NCBI GenBank assembly: GCA_002255025.1
Contig: NJEJ01000003.1
Coordinates: 1 to 37,852, forward strand
Reading direction: 5' to 3'
From: Candidatus Bathyarchaeota archaeon ex4484_135
GTDB lineage: Archaea; Thermoproteota; Bathyarchaeia; EX4484-135
DNA length: 37,852 nt
Under the pieces are notes generated by a model. That model was not told where the DNA came from, did not search any database, and saw only the letters and a program-made list of their open reading frames with translations. The translations under genes were made by a program, and so were the position numbers. Positions 31,225 through 37,852 of the stretch are shown here, in pieces (the first letter of the stretch is position 1; each line of letters starts with the position of its first letter).

Positions 31225-32175
31225 ATGGGGATGCCGATGGCCGGGAGAGCTATGGGCATCGTGGCGATGGTGGTTGCGTGCACCCTTATAGCCTCCCTCG
31301 TGATTGCGTTCTCCTGGCGCCCGGCTACTCAGGGCGTAAATCCCATCACGTTCGAAATGGGAGGTATCAAATTCGTGATAGAGTGCGGTATCCCGGGCGA
31401 CCTGCCCACTGCGGTCCCGCTCCTCAGGGTGATGCCCTTCCCGATACCGGTCGAAGAGTGGCTCTACGTGGCCGAGCACGTCTTTAACATGACGGGCGAG
31501 CTCGAGGTCAAGGAGGTCAAGTTGGACGAGGTCCAGATATGCATACGCTCCAGCCAGGCCACGCTCATGATAATGTACGGTGGCTCCTTCCTCTGGGATA
31601 AAGAGACAGCTCCCCATGCCATCCCGAGTTGGATGACGCCCGAGAAGGCGAAGAGCATAGCCGACAGGGTGCTGGCCAGGCTTGAGGAGAGACAGCTCGC
31701 CCCGCCGGGCCTCGAGGTAGAGTTCTCGAGGGCCTATTACAGCGAGTGGTGTAACATCGGTTATGGCGATTACCCAATTGCCATAACTGCCTCCTACCGA
31801 GTCAGCTTCCAAGGCCTCCCGTTTGTCGAGGGGCTATACATAACCGTGAGGGGCAGCAGTGTGGCAGAGGTGTGGGCCTATTGGAAGTTCTTCCAAGTGG
31901 TCGGTTCTGTGGAGGTCATGCCGGTCGAGGAAGCCCTCAAACGCCTGCCATCCTATCTCCCGGTGTTCAGGTGCCCCTGCCGTATAACGACGGTTGTGGT
32001 GAAGGAGATAGAACTCGGCTACATGAACGCTGCTCACTTCCCGAACGGCGAGCCCGCAAACAAGACCTACCTCCTCCCGGTCTACATGTTCAGGTCCGTC
32101 TTGATCTTGGAATACTATATCGACCACAGGTATGATGCCGTGAACGCCACCATATTCGTCCCAGCTGTTGAGTGA
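31225..32175 (+). CDS. Membrane-anchored exported protein, function unknown
   Basis: The protein has 316 residues. One hydrophobic segment at about 10-30 acts as signal anchor; the rest is a strand-rich extracytoplasmic domain with several Cys and N-glycosylation-type sequons (NMT, NKT, NAT). Two parts (TPEKAKSIADRVLARLEE near 135, and VEEALKRLPSYLPV with a later TYLLPVYMF) have the rhythm of PepSY- or YycI-like repeats, where a helix packs on a strand pair. This is a weak resemblance. No partner gene is evident. It stands alone with its own promoter. Confidence 0.65.
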   Translation: MGMPMAGRAMGIVAMVVACTLIASLVIAFSWRPATQGVNPITFEMGGIKFVIECGIPGDLPTAVPLLRVMPFPIPVEEWLYVAEHVFNMTGELEVKEVKLDEVQICIRSSQATLMIMYGGSFLWDKETAPHAIPSWMTPEKAKSIADRVLARLEERQLAPPGLEVEFSRAYYSEWCNIGYGDYPIAITASYRVSFQGLPFVEGLYITVRGSSVAEVWAYWKFFQVVGSVEVMPVEEALKRLPSYLPVFRCPCRITTVVVKEIELGYMNAAHFPNGEPANKTYLLPVYMFRSVLILEYYIDHRYDAVNATIFVPAVE

Positions 32176-32264
32176 GGTCGTCCTTACCTTCCCTGTACCC
32201 CCAGTCTGAGAGGGCCCGAGGAAAGCCTTAGAAGAGCCCCCGGCGTCCTCACACGTGATGATAA

Positions 32265-32276
32265 GGTTTAAAACAC
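32265..32276 (+). promoter_or_regulatory. TATA box for the Glu/Trp micro-protein
   Basis: GGTTTAAAACAC lies about 37 bp before the ATG. A GGGGAG ribosome site at 32297-32302 follows. Promoter, ribosome site and ORF are properly ordered, which supports the short ORF as a real gene. Confidence 0.55.
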
Positions 32277-32306
32277 CCTCATCCCCACCCTCGCTCGGGG
32301 AGCATC

Positions 32307-32417
32307 ATGATAGAAACTGTAAAGGAGTGGGAAGAAGAGGAATGGGAGGAAGAATGGGAGGAGGAAGGCTGGGAGGAAGAAGAATGGGAAGAGGAATGGG
32401 AGGAAGAAGAGTGGTGA
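32307..32417 (+). CDS. 36-residue Glu/Trp repeat micro-protein
   Basis: The ORF encodes MIETVKEW and then blocks of three or four Glu separated by single Trp, ending in Trp. In all there are 23 Glu and 7 Trp, at positions 8, 13, 17, 22, 27, 31 and 36. Only one Gly interrupts the pattern. Net charge is strongly negative. No known family comes to mind. GAA and GAG alternate irregularly, so the pattern is not a simple nucleotide repeat. It has its own TATA box and ribosome site and lies 49 bp before abce1, with which it may be co-transcribed. A basic partner, metal binding or a ribosome-related role are guesses only. Confidence 0.6.
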   Translation: MIETVKEWEEEEWEEEWEEEGWEEEEWEEEWEEEEW

Positions 32418-32466
32418 TATAGCCCTCCTCCCGGAGGCCCTAGGGCTCTGATTTATGTGATGTGCC

Positions 32467-34203
32467 ATGCCGAGGATAGCCGTCATAGAGCGGGATAGGT
32501 GCCAGCCGAAGAAGTGCGGCCTGATATGCATGCGTTTCTGCCCCATGGTAATGACGGGCGTAGAGGCCATAAAGGTCGGCCCGGACGGCAAGCCCGTCAT
32601 ATCGGAGTTCTTGTGCACAGGTTGCGGGATATGCGTGAGGAAATGCCCCTTCAAGGCCCTCTCCATAGTGAGGGTCCCAGACGAGCTCGAGGGCGAGTGC
32701 GTTCACAGGTTCGGGCCAAATGCGTTCAAGCTCTACAGGCTCCCCGTGCCAGTCAAAGGGGCCGTCCTGGGCCTCTTGGGCGAGAACGGGACGGGCAAGT
32801 CCACGGCACTCAACATACTGGCCGGGAGGATAAAGCCTAACCTGGGCCGCTACGATGACCCGCCGGATTGGGACGACATAATCAATTTCTTCTCCGGCTC
32901 CCAGCTGCAGGACTACTTTAAAGCCCTGAGTTCTGGCCAACTCAGGGCTTCCTTCAAGCCGCAATACGTGGATAAGATCCCTAAGGTCGTTAAGGGCCGG
33001 GTTGGCGAACTCCTCGAGAAGGTCGACGAGAGAGGCATGTTAGACGCAATAGTGGAAGAACTCGGCCTGAAGGGCCTATTGGACAGGAAGATAAGCATCC
33101 TGAGCGGTGGTGAGCTCCAGCTCGTGGCCATAGCTGCTGTCCTGGCCAGGGACGCTGATATCTACCTGTTTGACGAGCCCACGAGCTACTTGGACGTCAG
33201 GCAGAGGCTGAAGGCTGCTAAGGCCATAAGGAAGCTGGTCGAGGAAGGCAAGATGGTAGTGGTGGCAGAACACGACCTGGCTGTCCTGGATTATTTATCC
33301 GATAAGGTATGCATAATATATGGTGTCCCGGGCGTCTACGGCATAGTATCGCATGTCCATGGCGTCCGGGTGGGCATAAACATCTACCTTGACGGCTACA
33401 TACCGGACGAGAACGTACGCTTCAGGAAAGAGTCCATAAGGTTCCACGTGAAGCCGCCGACCATTTCTTGGCCGGGCGAGGCCGTTCTGCTCAGGTGGGG
33501 CCAGATGTACAAGCGTTACGATGGCAGCTTCGAGCTGACGGTCGAGCCGGGCGAGATACACCAGGGGGAGGTCATAGGCATCCTGGGCCCGAACGGCATA
33601 GGCAAGACCACGTTCGTGAAGATGCTGGCTTACAAGCCCCAGTACATCTCGACGGCCTACGAGGGCACGGTAGCCCGGCTCCTGGAGGACGCCGGGGCCG
33701 ATCTAGCCTCAAGCTGGTATAGGTCCGAGATAGTAGGGCCCCTGAAGCTCGAGAAGCTCTTGGACCGGGACGTCTCTGAACTGAGCGGTGGTGAGCTCCA
33801 GCTCGTGGCCATAGCAGATTGCCTCACTAGAAAGGCTGACCTGTACCTGTTGGACGAGCCTAGTGCCTACTTGGACGTGGAAGAACGCCTGACCGTCGCT
33901 AGGACCATTAGGCGTGTGGTTGAGGCCCGTGGGGCCGCTGCCTTCGTGGTCGAGCACGACGTGATAGTCCAGGACTTCGTGGCCGATAGGCTCATGGTCT
34001 TCTCCGGCCAGCCGGGCCTAAAGGGCCATGCCAGCTCCCCCACGTCCCTAAGGGATGGCATGAACGCCTTCTTACGCGACGTAGGCATAACGTTCAGGCG
34101 GGACCCCGACACGAAGAGGCCCAGGGTCAATAAGGAGGGCTCAAGGCTCGACAGGCTCCAGAAGGCCATGGGCGAGTACTACTACGTCAGGGCAGAAGAC
34201 TGA
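32467..34203 (+). CDS. abce1: ABCE1/Rli1 ribosome recycling ATPase, with unusual NBD2
   Basis: The protein has 578 residues. The N-terminal Fe-S domain has two cysteine sets (CQPKKCGLICMRFCP and CTGCGICVRKCP). NBD1 is complete: Walker A GENGTGKST (105-113), signature LSGGELQ (212-218), Walker B IYLFDEP. NBD2 has Walker A GPNGIGKTT (374-382), signature (439-445) and YLLDEPSAYLD. The enzyme splits ribosomes after termination. Oddities: after KMLA (388) the chain jumps straight to YKPQYIS, lacking about 17 residues present in known archaeal homologues, and the Arg after the signature Gln is Leu in both NBDs. The signature-coding DNA is identical over 35 bp in the two halves. It converges on the next gene with a 22-bp overlap. 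Confidence 0.95.
   Translation: MPRIAVIERDRCQPKKCGLICMRFCPMVMTGVEAIKVGPDGKPVISEFLCTGCGICVRKCPFKALSIVRVPDELEGECVHRFGPNAFKLYRLPVPVKGAVLGLLGENGTGKSTALNILAGRIKPNLGRYDDPPDWDDIINFFSGSQLQDYFKALSSGQLRASFKPQYVDKIPKVVKGRVGELLEKVDERGMLDAIVEELGLKGLLDRKISILSGGELQLVAIAAVLARDADIYLFDEPTSYLDVRQRLKAAKAIRKLVEEGKMVVVAEHDLAVLDYLSDKVCIIYGVPGVYGIVSHVHGVRVGINIYLDGYIPDENVRFRKESIRFHVKPPTISWPGEAVLLRWGQMYKRYDGSFELTVEPGEIHQGEVIGILGPNGIGKTTFVKMLAYKPQYISTAYEGTVARLLEDAGADLASSWYRSEIVGPLKLEKLLDRDVSELSGGELQLVAIADCLTRKADLYLLDEPSAYLDVEERLTVARTIRRVVEARGAAAFVVEHDVIVQDFVADRLMVFSGQPGLKGHASSPTSLRDGMNAFLRDVGITFRRDPDTKRPRVNKEGSRLDRLQKAMGEYYYVRAED
33100..33134 (+). repeat. 35-bp identical segment, copy in NBD1 of abce1
   Basis: Identical to 33781-33815. 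It encodes the signature motif region (LSGGELQLVAIA). The rest of the two NBDs differs at the DNA level, so a perfect match including wobble positions suggests gene conversion between the halves. Confidence 0.85.
33781..33815 (+). repeat. 35-bp identical segment, copy in NBD2 of abce1
   Basis: Second copy of the sequence at 33100-33134, in the same reading phase, carrying the same unusual Leu codon in place of the Arg that normally follows the signature Gln. Confidence 0.85.
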
Positions 34204-35777
34204 GATCCTTCAGGCCTCCCCAGCTTCTTCCTCAAGACCAGAACGGCCAGGGCTATCAGGGCAGCGGCCCAGGGACCGAAGAAGAGGACATCGTCTTCCC
34301 AGCCCGGCTCGCCGAAGAAGCTCATGTTGACCGTTATATGCCTGGGCCCATCTGAGGCCGAGAGACCTACCTTATCGATCGCCTTGACGGACCACTCGTG
34401 GATGCCCTCTGAGAGCCTGACGTAAGCTACGTAATAACCGCCGTCGTAAGTCGCATCCACCTCGCGGCCATCTACTACGAAGACGACACGCCTCACCCCG
34501 CTGCCGTGGTCCTCGACCCTGGCCTTCAACAGGACACCGGGAACAGAAGTCGAAAAGCCATCGGGCGGCCAGGAAGCACTCACGAGAGGTGGAGATTCGT
34601 CATAAGAGCCCCACACGCACATGACGAGGTTGCCCTCAGAGGCTAAGAGTTCGGAAAAGCCATCGCCATCTAGGTCAGCCAGGAGGCAGGCATGGGAGCA
34701 GGGCAGGTGCCAGAGGTCCCTTACTTCGCCCCTCATGAGGTTAAGTTCTTCAAGGTAAACGCCATCTTCAGCCACTAAGAACGCCTTGTGATCCCCGGCC
34801 CATAAGGCAGATACGGCCTCAAGGTCCTTCCGGGCAGATAACAATTCATGACCTGTCGAGCCGCTGATGATCCCAAGGTCTGTACGGCTTCCGGAGGCCG
34901 AGAGGACCATAATATCGGGTGCCCGGTCTCCGTCTAAATCGGGTATTACGAGCACGTAGGACAGGATGCTCGAGGACCAGGTCCAGGAGGGCCTAAGTTC
35001 ATCGAGATGCACGAGGCTTACCTGATTAAGTGATTCGTTCCAGGCCCAAGTCAGGAGACAGGACGCGTTATAGGATAGGAGGGCGGTCCCAGAGGCCCAG
35101 CTCAGCCAGTCCAGCTCGGCCTCGGACAATAAGGTACCGTCCTCGGGCGATACGCGGCATGCCAGCCACGTGGGGCCGGAATGCCTCAGGACCAGTATGG
35201 CTTCTCCGATGGGCAGGACAGTTAAGAAATCGGCCTCTCGGAAGCTCAAGGACCACTTCACGCTCATGTCCTCCAGGGAGTACGCGAACAAGGTCTTGTT
35301 GGCCAGGCACAAGAAAGAGCTAGGCGAGATACACCAGGGGCCTTCTAACGGCACGTCAAATCTGGACGAGAAGACCAGATTTAAGCTCGAATTGAGGACC
35401 AGGAGGTAATAAGAAACTTCATCCTGGCATAGAGCGACCAAATAGTCTCCCACGGGGCACAGCCGATAGGGAGAGCAGGTGAAGTTCGTGCTGGAAGCCA
35501 GCTCAGAACCCGTTCTGGCGTCTAGAGCCAGCAGCCTATAGAGGCCTGAGGAGTTGAGCACTAAGATGGCCAGGTTCCGTCCGCCGAGGTTGGCGTGGCA
35601 GAGGTAGGTCACATCAGCTGGTTCTTTGGCCTCCCAGACGAAGTAGGTGCCCTTGGGGACCGTCATGATATCGAGCGGGCGAGGATCCCCCTGACCTGAT
35701 GGTCCCCCGGCCCAGGAAGCCGTATAGGCCAGGAGGAGAAGCAGGAGTACGAGCCACGCCGAGATGGCCTTCTGCAT
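34182..35777 (-). CDS. Exported, membrane-anchored protein with FG-GAP-like repeats and an Ig-like domain
   Basis: The protein has 531 residues. The signal peptide covers about 1-24 (AISAWLVLLLLLLAYTASWA). The long middle is strand-rich with beta-propeller character and two DxDGDxxxD loops (PDLDGDRAPD and ADLDGDGFSE) like the calcium loops of FG-GAP repeats. An Ig/Big-like domain follows (SPPLVSASWPPDG through VKAIDKVGLSASDG), then a C-terminal membrane helix (PWAAALIALAVLVL) and a basic stop. It is probably displayed at the cell surface or in the S-layer space; its ligand is unknown. It sits just downstream (on the minus strand) of the mobB gene and converges on abce1. Confidence 0.7.
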   Translation of the reverse strand: MQKAISAWLVLLLLLLAYTASWAGGPSGQGDPRPLDIMTVPKGTYFVWEAKEPADVTYLCHANLGGRNLAILVLNSSGLYRLLALDARTGSELASSTNFTCSPYRLCPVGDYLVALCQDEVSYYLLVLNSSLNLVFSSRFDVPLEGPWCISPSSFLCLANKTLFAYSLEDMSVKWSLSFREADFLTVLPIGEAILVLRHSGPTWLACRVSPEDGTLLSEAELDWLSWASGTALLSYNASCLLTWAWNESLNQVSLVHLDELRPSWTWSSSILSYVLVIPDLDGDRAPDIMVLSASGSRTDLGIISGSTGHELLSARKDLEAVSALWAGDHKAFLVAEDGVYLEELNLMRGEVRDLWHLPCSHACLLADLDGDGFSELLASEGNLVMCVWGSYDESPPLVSASWPPDGFSTSVPGVLLKARVEDHGSGVRRVVFVVDGREVDATYDGGYYVAYVRLSEGIHEWSVKAIDKVGLSASDGPRHITVNMSFFGEPGWEDDVLFFGPWAAALIALAVLVLRKKLGRPEGSQSSALT

Positions 35778-35809
35778 GACGCACCTTGAGGAGAGCGACG
35801 CACACGCCT

Positions 35810-36520
35810 TTAACTCTTGCCCTCGCCCTCCCGTCTCCTTATTAAGACCGTTACCTCTTCATCGCCAGCCAGCTCTACGCCCTTGAGGCAGGATGTGAAG
35901 GCCAGGACGAGCTTCCTCAGCAGCTCCCTGACGAAGGAGTTCAAGGGCACCTCCTTCCGGTCCAAGAACAGGGATGCTCTCCGCTCCCTTTTCAACGCCA
36001 TGTCAGCTATCTTGTCTGCCAGCTCCCCCAGCTCCTCGAAGCCTAGATAGGGCGTTCTCAGCCCCTCGGCCTTACCTGGCCCCACAAAGGCCAGCACGGG
36101 CCTTATGGTCCCGCTGGCCTCTACCTCCGCGGCCCTAGATGGCCCCTTAACCACCACTACCTTGAGGACCCTCGGGTCCGTGCCGAAAATAGAGCTGAAC
36201 CCCTCCATGATGAGCACATCACAGCCCTCTGAGGCTAGGACCAAAAACTCGTCCAGGTCGAGCCCCTCGGTCCTCAGACGCCTTATGGTGCTTACCTCCC
36301 GCGGTGCCACTAAAGTAACGGTATCCGCACCTGCTTCTGCATGCCTCCAAGAATCCTTCCCAGGCGTGTCGAGGCTGAAATCTTCTTCGGGCACGTGCTT
36401 CGCCGTGCTGACCTTCAGCCCCCTGGCCTTGAGGGCCCTGACGAGTTCTTCTACTACCTTGGTCTTGCCCGAACTCTTCTCGCCCACCACGGCCAGGATG
36501 AGGCGGGGCCTGATGGGCAA
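35810..36520 (-). CDS. mobB: MobB-type molybdopterin-guanine dinucleotide biosynthesis GTPase
   Basis: The protein has 236 residues. The P-loop GEKSSGKT (13-20) is followed by the MobB-specific KHVPEEDFSLDTPGKDSWRHAEAGA stretch, where the His and Asp residues set the GTP and metal site, and by CDVLIMEGF. The last 60 residues (from about 175) are an extra domain that is not part of the bacterial core and resembles the C-terminal extension of some archaeal MobB proteins. MobB helps MobA attach GMP to molybdopterin. The start is TTG, with GTGAGGGG upstream, 10 bp after the acdA stop, so it is likely in the same operon. moaC lies at the other end of the window. Confidence 0.88.
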   Translation of the reverse strand: MPIRPRLILAVVGEKSSGKTKVVEELVRALKARGLKVSTAKHVPEEDFSLDTPGKDSWRHAEAGADTVTLVAPREVSTIRRLRTEGLDLDEFLVLASEGCDVLIMEGFSSIFGTDPRVLKVVVVKGPSRAAEVEASGTIRPVLAFVGPGKAEGLRTPYLGFEELGELADKIADMALKRERRASLFLDRKEVPLNSFVRELLRKLVLAFTSCLKGVELAGDEEVTVLIRRREGEGKS

Positions 36521-36530
36521 GGCTGGCCCC

Positions 36531-37852
36531 TCACTTCAACACGCCTATCTTCATCAAGTACTGGCCGTAGGTCACGAGGGCCGCCATGACGGTCGCGGCG
36601 TCCTCCGGTGACTCGCAGGCCGGTATGCCGTATTTATCGAACTTACGCCTTATGTAGATGGCCATCTCTGTCTCACCGATATCACATGCGACCACGGGCT
36701 TCTCGTACTGCTTTGCTATGGCAACTACCTTGTCCACATACTCCTCCGATAGAGCTGGCACGTGGTGGAGGCCCATTATTATGACGCCGTGTATATCCGG
36801 GTCCTCGAGGGCTATCTTCAGGGCTTCCTCGAACATGTCGGCTGTGGCAGAGCCCGTCAGGTCGATCGGGTTCCCTATGGCAGCAAAGGGCGGTATCTTG
36901 TCTTCTTCTACGAGCTTCCTCAGCTTCGCCTTCGTCCCCTCGGAGAACTCCGGGACCACGAGGCCCCTCATCTCGCACTCGTCCACGGCCATTATGCCCG
37001 GACCGCCTGCGTCCGTTATCACGGCTATGTTGGGTCCCTTGGCTGGCGGTTGCATGGCGAGCGTCTTGCCTATGTCGAAGAACTGCTCCATGTTCTGGGC
37101 CCTTATTATCCCGCACTGGGAGAAGGCAGCATCGTAAACTTCATCGACGCCCGCTATGCTGCCCGTGTGGGATTTGGCAGCTCTCGCACCTGCCCTTGTC
37201 CTGCCCGACTTAAGGGCCACAACTGGCTTCTTACGTGTTACCTCTTTGGCTACCTCCATGAACCTACGGCCATCTCTCACGCCCTCTATGTACATGAGTA
37301 CGACCTTGGTCCTCTCGTCCTCCTTCAGGTATTCTAAGATATCTGCTTCATCCACATCACACCTGTTCCCGAAGCTCACGAACTTGCTCAGGCCGAGCTG
37401 GATGCCCGTCATGTAGTCCAGGGCAGCAGCACCGAAGGCACCCGATTGGCTGAGGAAGGCTATCGTGCCTGGCATGGGCCTAGGGGTCGCTACCACTTCC
37501 TCGCCCGTGCTCAGGACCTTCGTCTCGGGCAGGAAGAGCGTGTCAACACCCGTGTAAGGGTCAAACACGCCCAGGCAGTTCGGGCCTAGTATCCTTATGC
37601 CAGCATCACGACCGATTTTAACCACTTCTTCCTCTAACTCGTGGTTTCCCACCTCACTGAAGCCGGAGCTGATTATTATAGCGGCCTTCGCTTCCTTGCG
37701 GGCTGCCTCACGCATGACATCTGGCACGAACTTGGCCGGGACCACTACGACCACGAGCTCCACCGGGCCCGGGATACGCCTGAGGCTCGGGTAGCAATCG
37801 AAGCCCAGTATGCTCTTCGCCTTCGGGTTGACCGGGTAGAGCTCCGCCTTCA
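36531..37852 (-). CDS. acdA: ADP-forming acetyl-CoA synthetase alpha subunit (5' end outside window)
   Basis: The frame is open to the right edge of the window, so the start is missing. The visible 439 residues begin in the CoA-binding domain (LYPVNPKAKSILGFDCYPSL), go through GPNCLG, and carry the phosphohistidine motif SHTGSIAG of the ligase domain, then continue to MKIGVLK. The enzyme converts acetyl-CoA, ADP and phosphate to acetate, CoA and ATP; it is the main ATP-yielding step of peptide and sugar fermentation in many anaerobic archaea. The beta subunit (acdB) is not seen and may lie outside or be fused elsewhere. The gene is followed by mobB. Confidence 0.93.
   Translation of the reverse strand, partial: KAELYPVNPKAKSILGFDCYPSLRRIPGPVELVVVVVPAKFVPDVMREAARKEAKAAIIISSGFSEVGNHELEEEVVKIGRDAGIRILGPNCLGVFDPYTGVDTLFLPETKVLSTGEEVVATPRPMPGTIAFLSQSGAFGAAALDYMTGIQLGLSKFVSFGNRCDVDEADILEYLKEDERTKVVLMYIEGVRDGRRFMEVAKEVTRKKPVVALKSGRTRAGARAAKSHTGSIAGVDEVYDAAFSQCGIIRAQNMEQFFDIGKTLAMQPPAKGPNIAVITDAGGPGIMAVDECEMRGLVVPEFSEGTKAKLRKLVEEDKIPPFAAIGNPIDLTGSATADMFEEALKIALEDPDIHGVIIMGLHHVPALSEEYVDKVVAIAKQYEKPVVACDIGETEMAIYIRRKFDKYGIPACESPEDAATVMAALVTYGQYLMKIGVLK

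Noticed and set aside
32307..32417. Purine-rich tract as a simple-sequence repeat or triplex element only
   Set aside because: The repeat period is irregular, Glu codons vary, a promoter and ribosome site precede it and a stop ends it cleanly, so a coding role is the better reading.
32268..32666. 132-residue minus-strand frame rich in Phe, Leu and Pro opposite the Glu/Trp gene
   Set aside because: It only reflects the purine-rich strand read backward, overlaps the start of abce1, and shows no promoter or ribosome site.
1..37852. CRISPR arrays, insertion sequences or rRNA genes
   Set aside because: No regularly spaced repeats, transposase motifs or rRNA segments were seen; the only mobile-type signals are the LAGLIDADG gene and the duplicated tRNA end.

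Overview
The window is about 38 kb of densely packed archaeal chromosome. The archaeal markers are a group II chaperonin (thermosome), Orc1/Cdc6, ABCE1/Rli1, a short archaeal-type MetRS, PheS/PheT of archaeal architecture, a ThiD-ThiN fusion, a geranylgeranyl-reductase-family flavoprotein, ADP-forming acetyl-CoA synthetase, and a tRNA-Trp with an intron at the canonical 37/38 site. High GC, heavy use of AGG (Arg) and ATA (Ile), and many TTG and GTG starts suggest a hyperthermophile of the Thermoproteota/TACK group. I cannot name a genus. First genes of transcription units often have a TATA-like box about 25-30 bp before the start codon (leaderless style), while internal operon genes use GGAGGTGAT-type ribosome binding sites.

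Left part (1-14.6 kb): the end of a membrane polyferredoxin; an ABC-2 export operon whose ATPase is frameshifted; thiDN and moaC; a QueG-like Fe-S protein divergent from metG; a PHP phosphoesterase; a ribbon-helix-helix regulator; an e-MtaB/CDKAL1-type methylthiotransferase; etfB-etfA divergent from a FucI/AraA-like sugar isomerase homologue; and the thermosome. From 14.7 to 16.5 kb lies a small accessory interval bounded by tRNA-Glu(CTC) and an intron-containing tRNA-Trp(CCA). It holds an AT-rich orphan gene and a free-standing LAGLIDADG protein, and the last 32 bp of tRNA-Trp are tandemly duplicated.

Middle part (16.5-27.8 kb): an operon-like TauE/SafE - class V aminotransferase - ADP-ribosylglycohydrolase run, then orc1/cdc6 and a probable replication origin. 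The origin has two inward-facing ORB elements (20983-21012 and 21087-21114) and a third inside the 5' end of cdc6, followed by a winged-helix gene. A motif TTGGTCG followed by AAW or TGA occurs 11 times between 18587 and 23262, almost exactly centred on the origin, and I did not see the extended form elsewhere in the window. Downstream are gcvPA-gcvPB, an unusual Gfo/Idh/MocA-like Rossmann protein fused to a two-helix membrane tail, a geranylgeranyl reductase family protein, a thioredoxin-fold protein and a MIP18 (DUF59) protein.

Right part (27.8-37.9 kb): a possible kink-turn RNA; pheS-pheT; a membrane-anchored secreted protein; a 36-residue protein made almost entirely of Glu and Trp; abce1, with an in-frame loss just after the second Walker A and Arg-to-Leu changes in both signature motifs; a signal-peptide protein with FG-GAP-like repeats; mobB; and the 5'-truncated acdA. 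Metabolically the genes fit a peptide- or amino-acid-fermenting archaeon (glycine cleavage, ETF, ADP-forming acetyl-CoA synthetase) that makes molybdopterin cofactor (MoaC, MobB) and thiamine.
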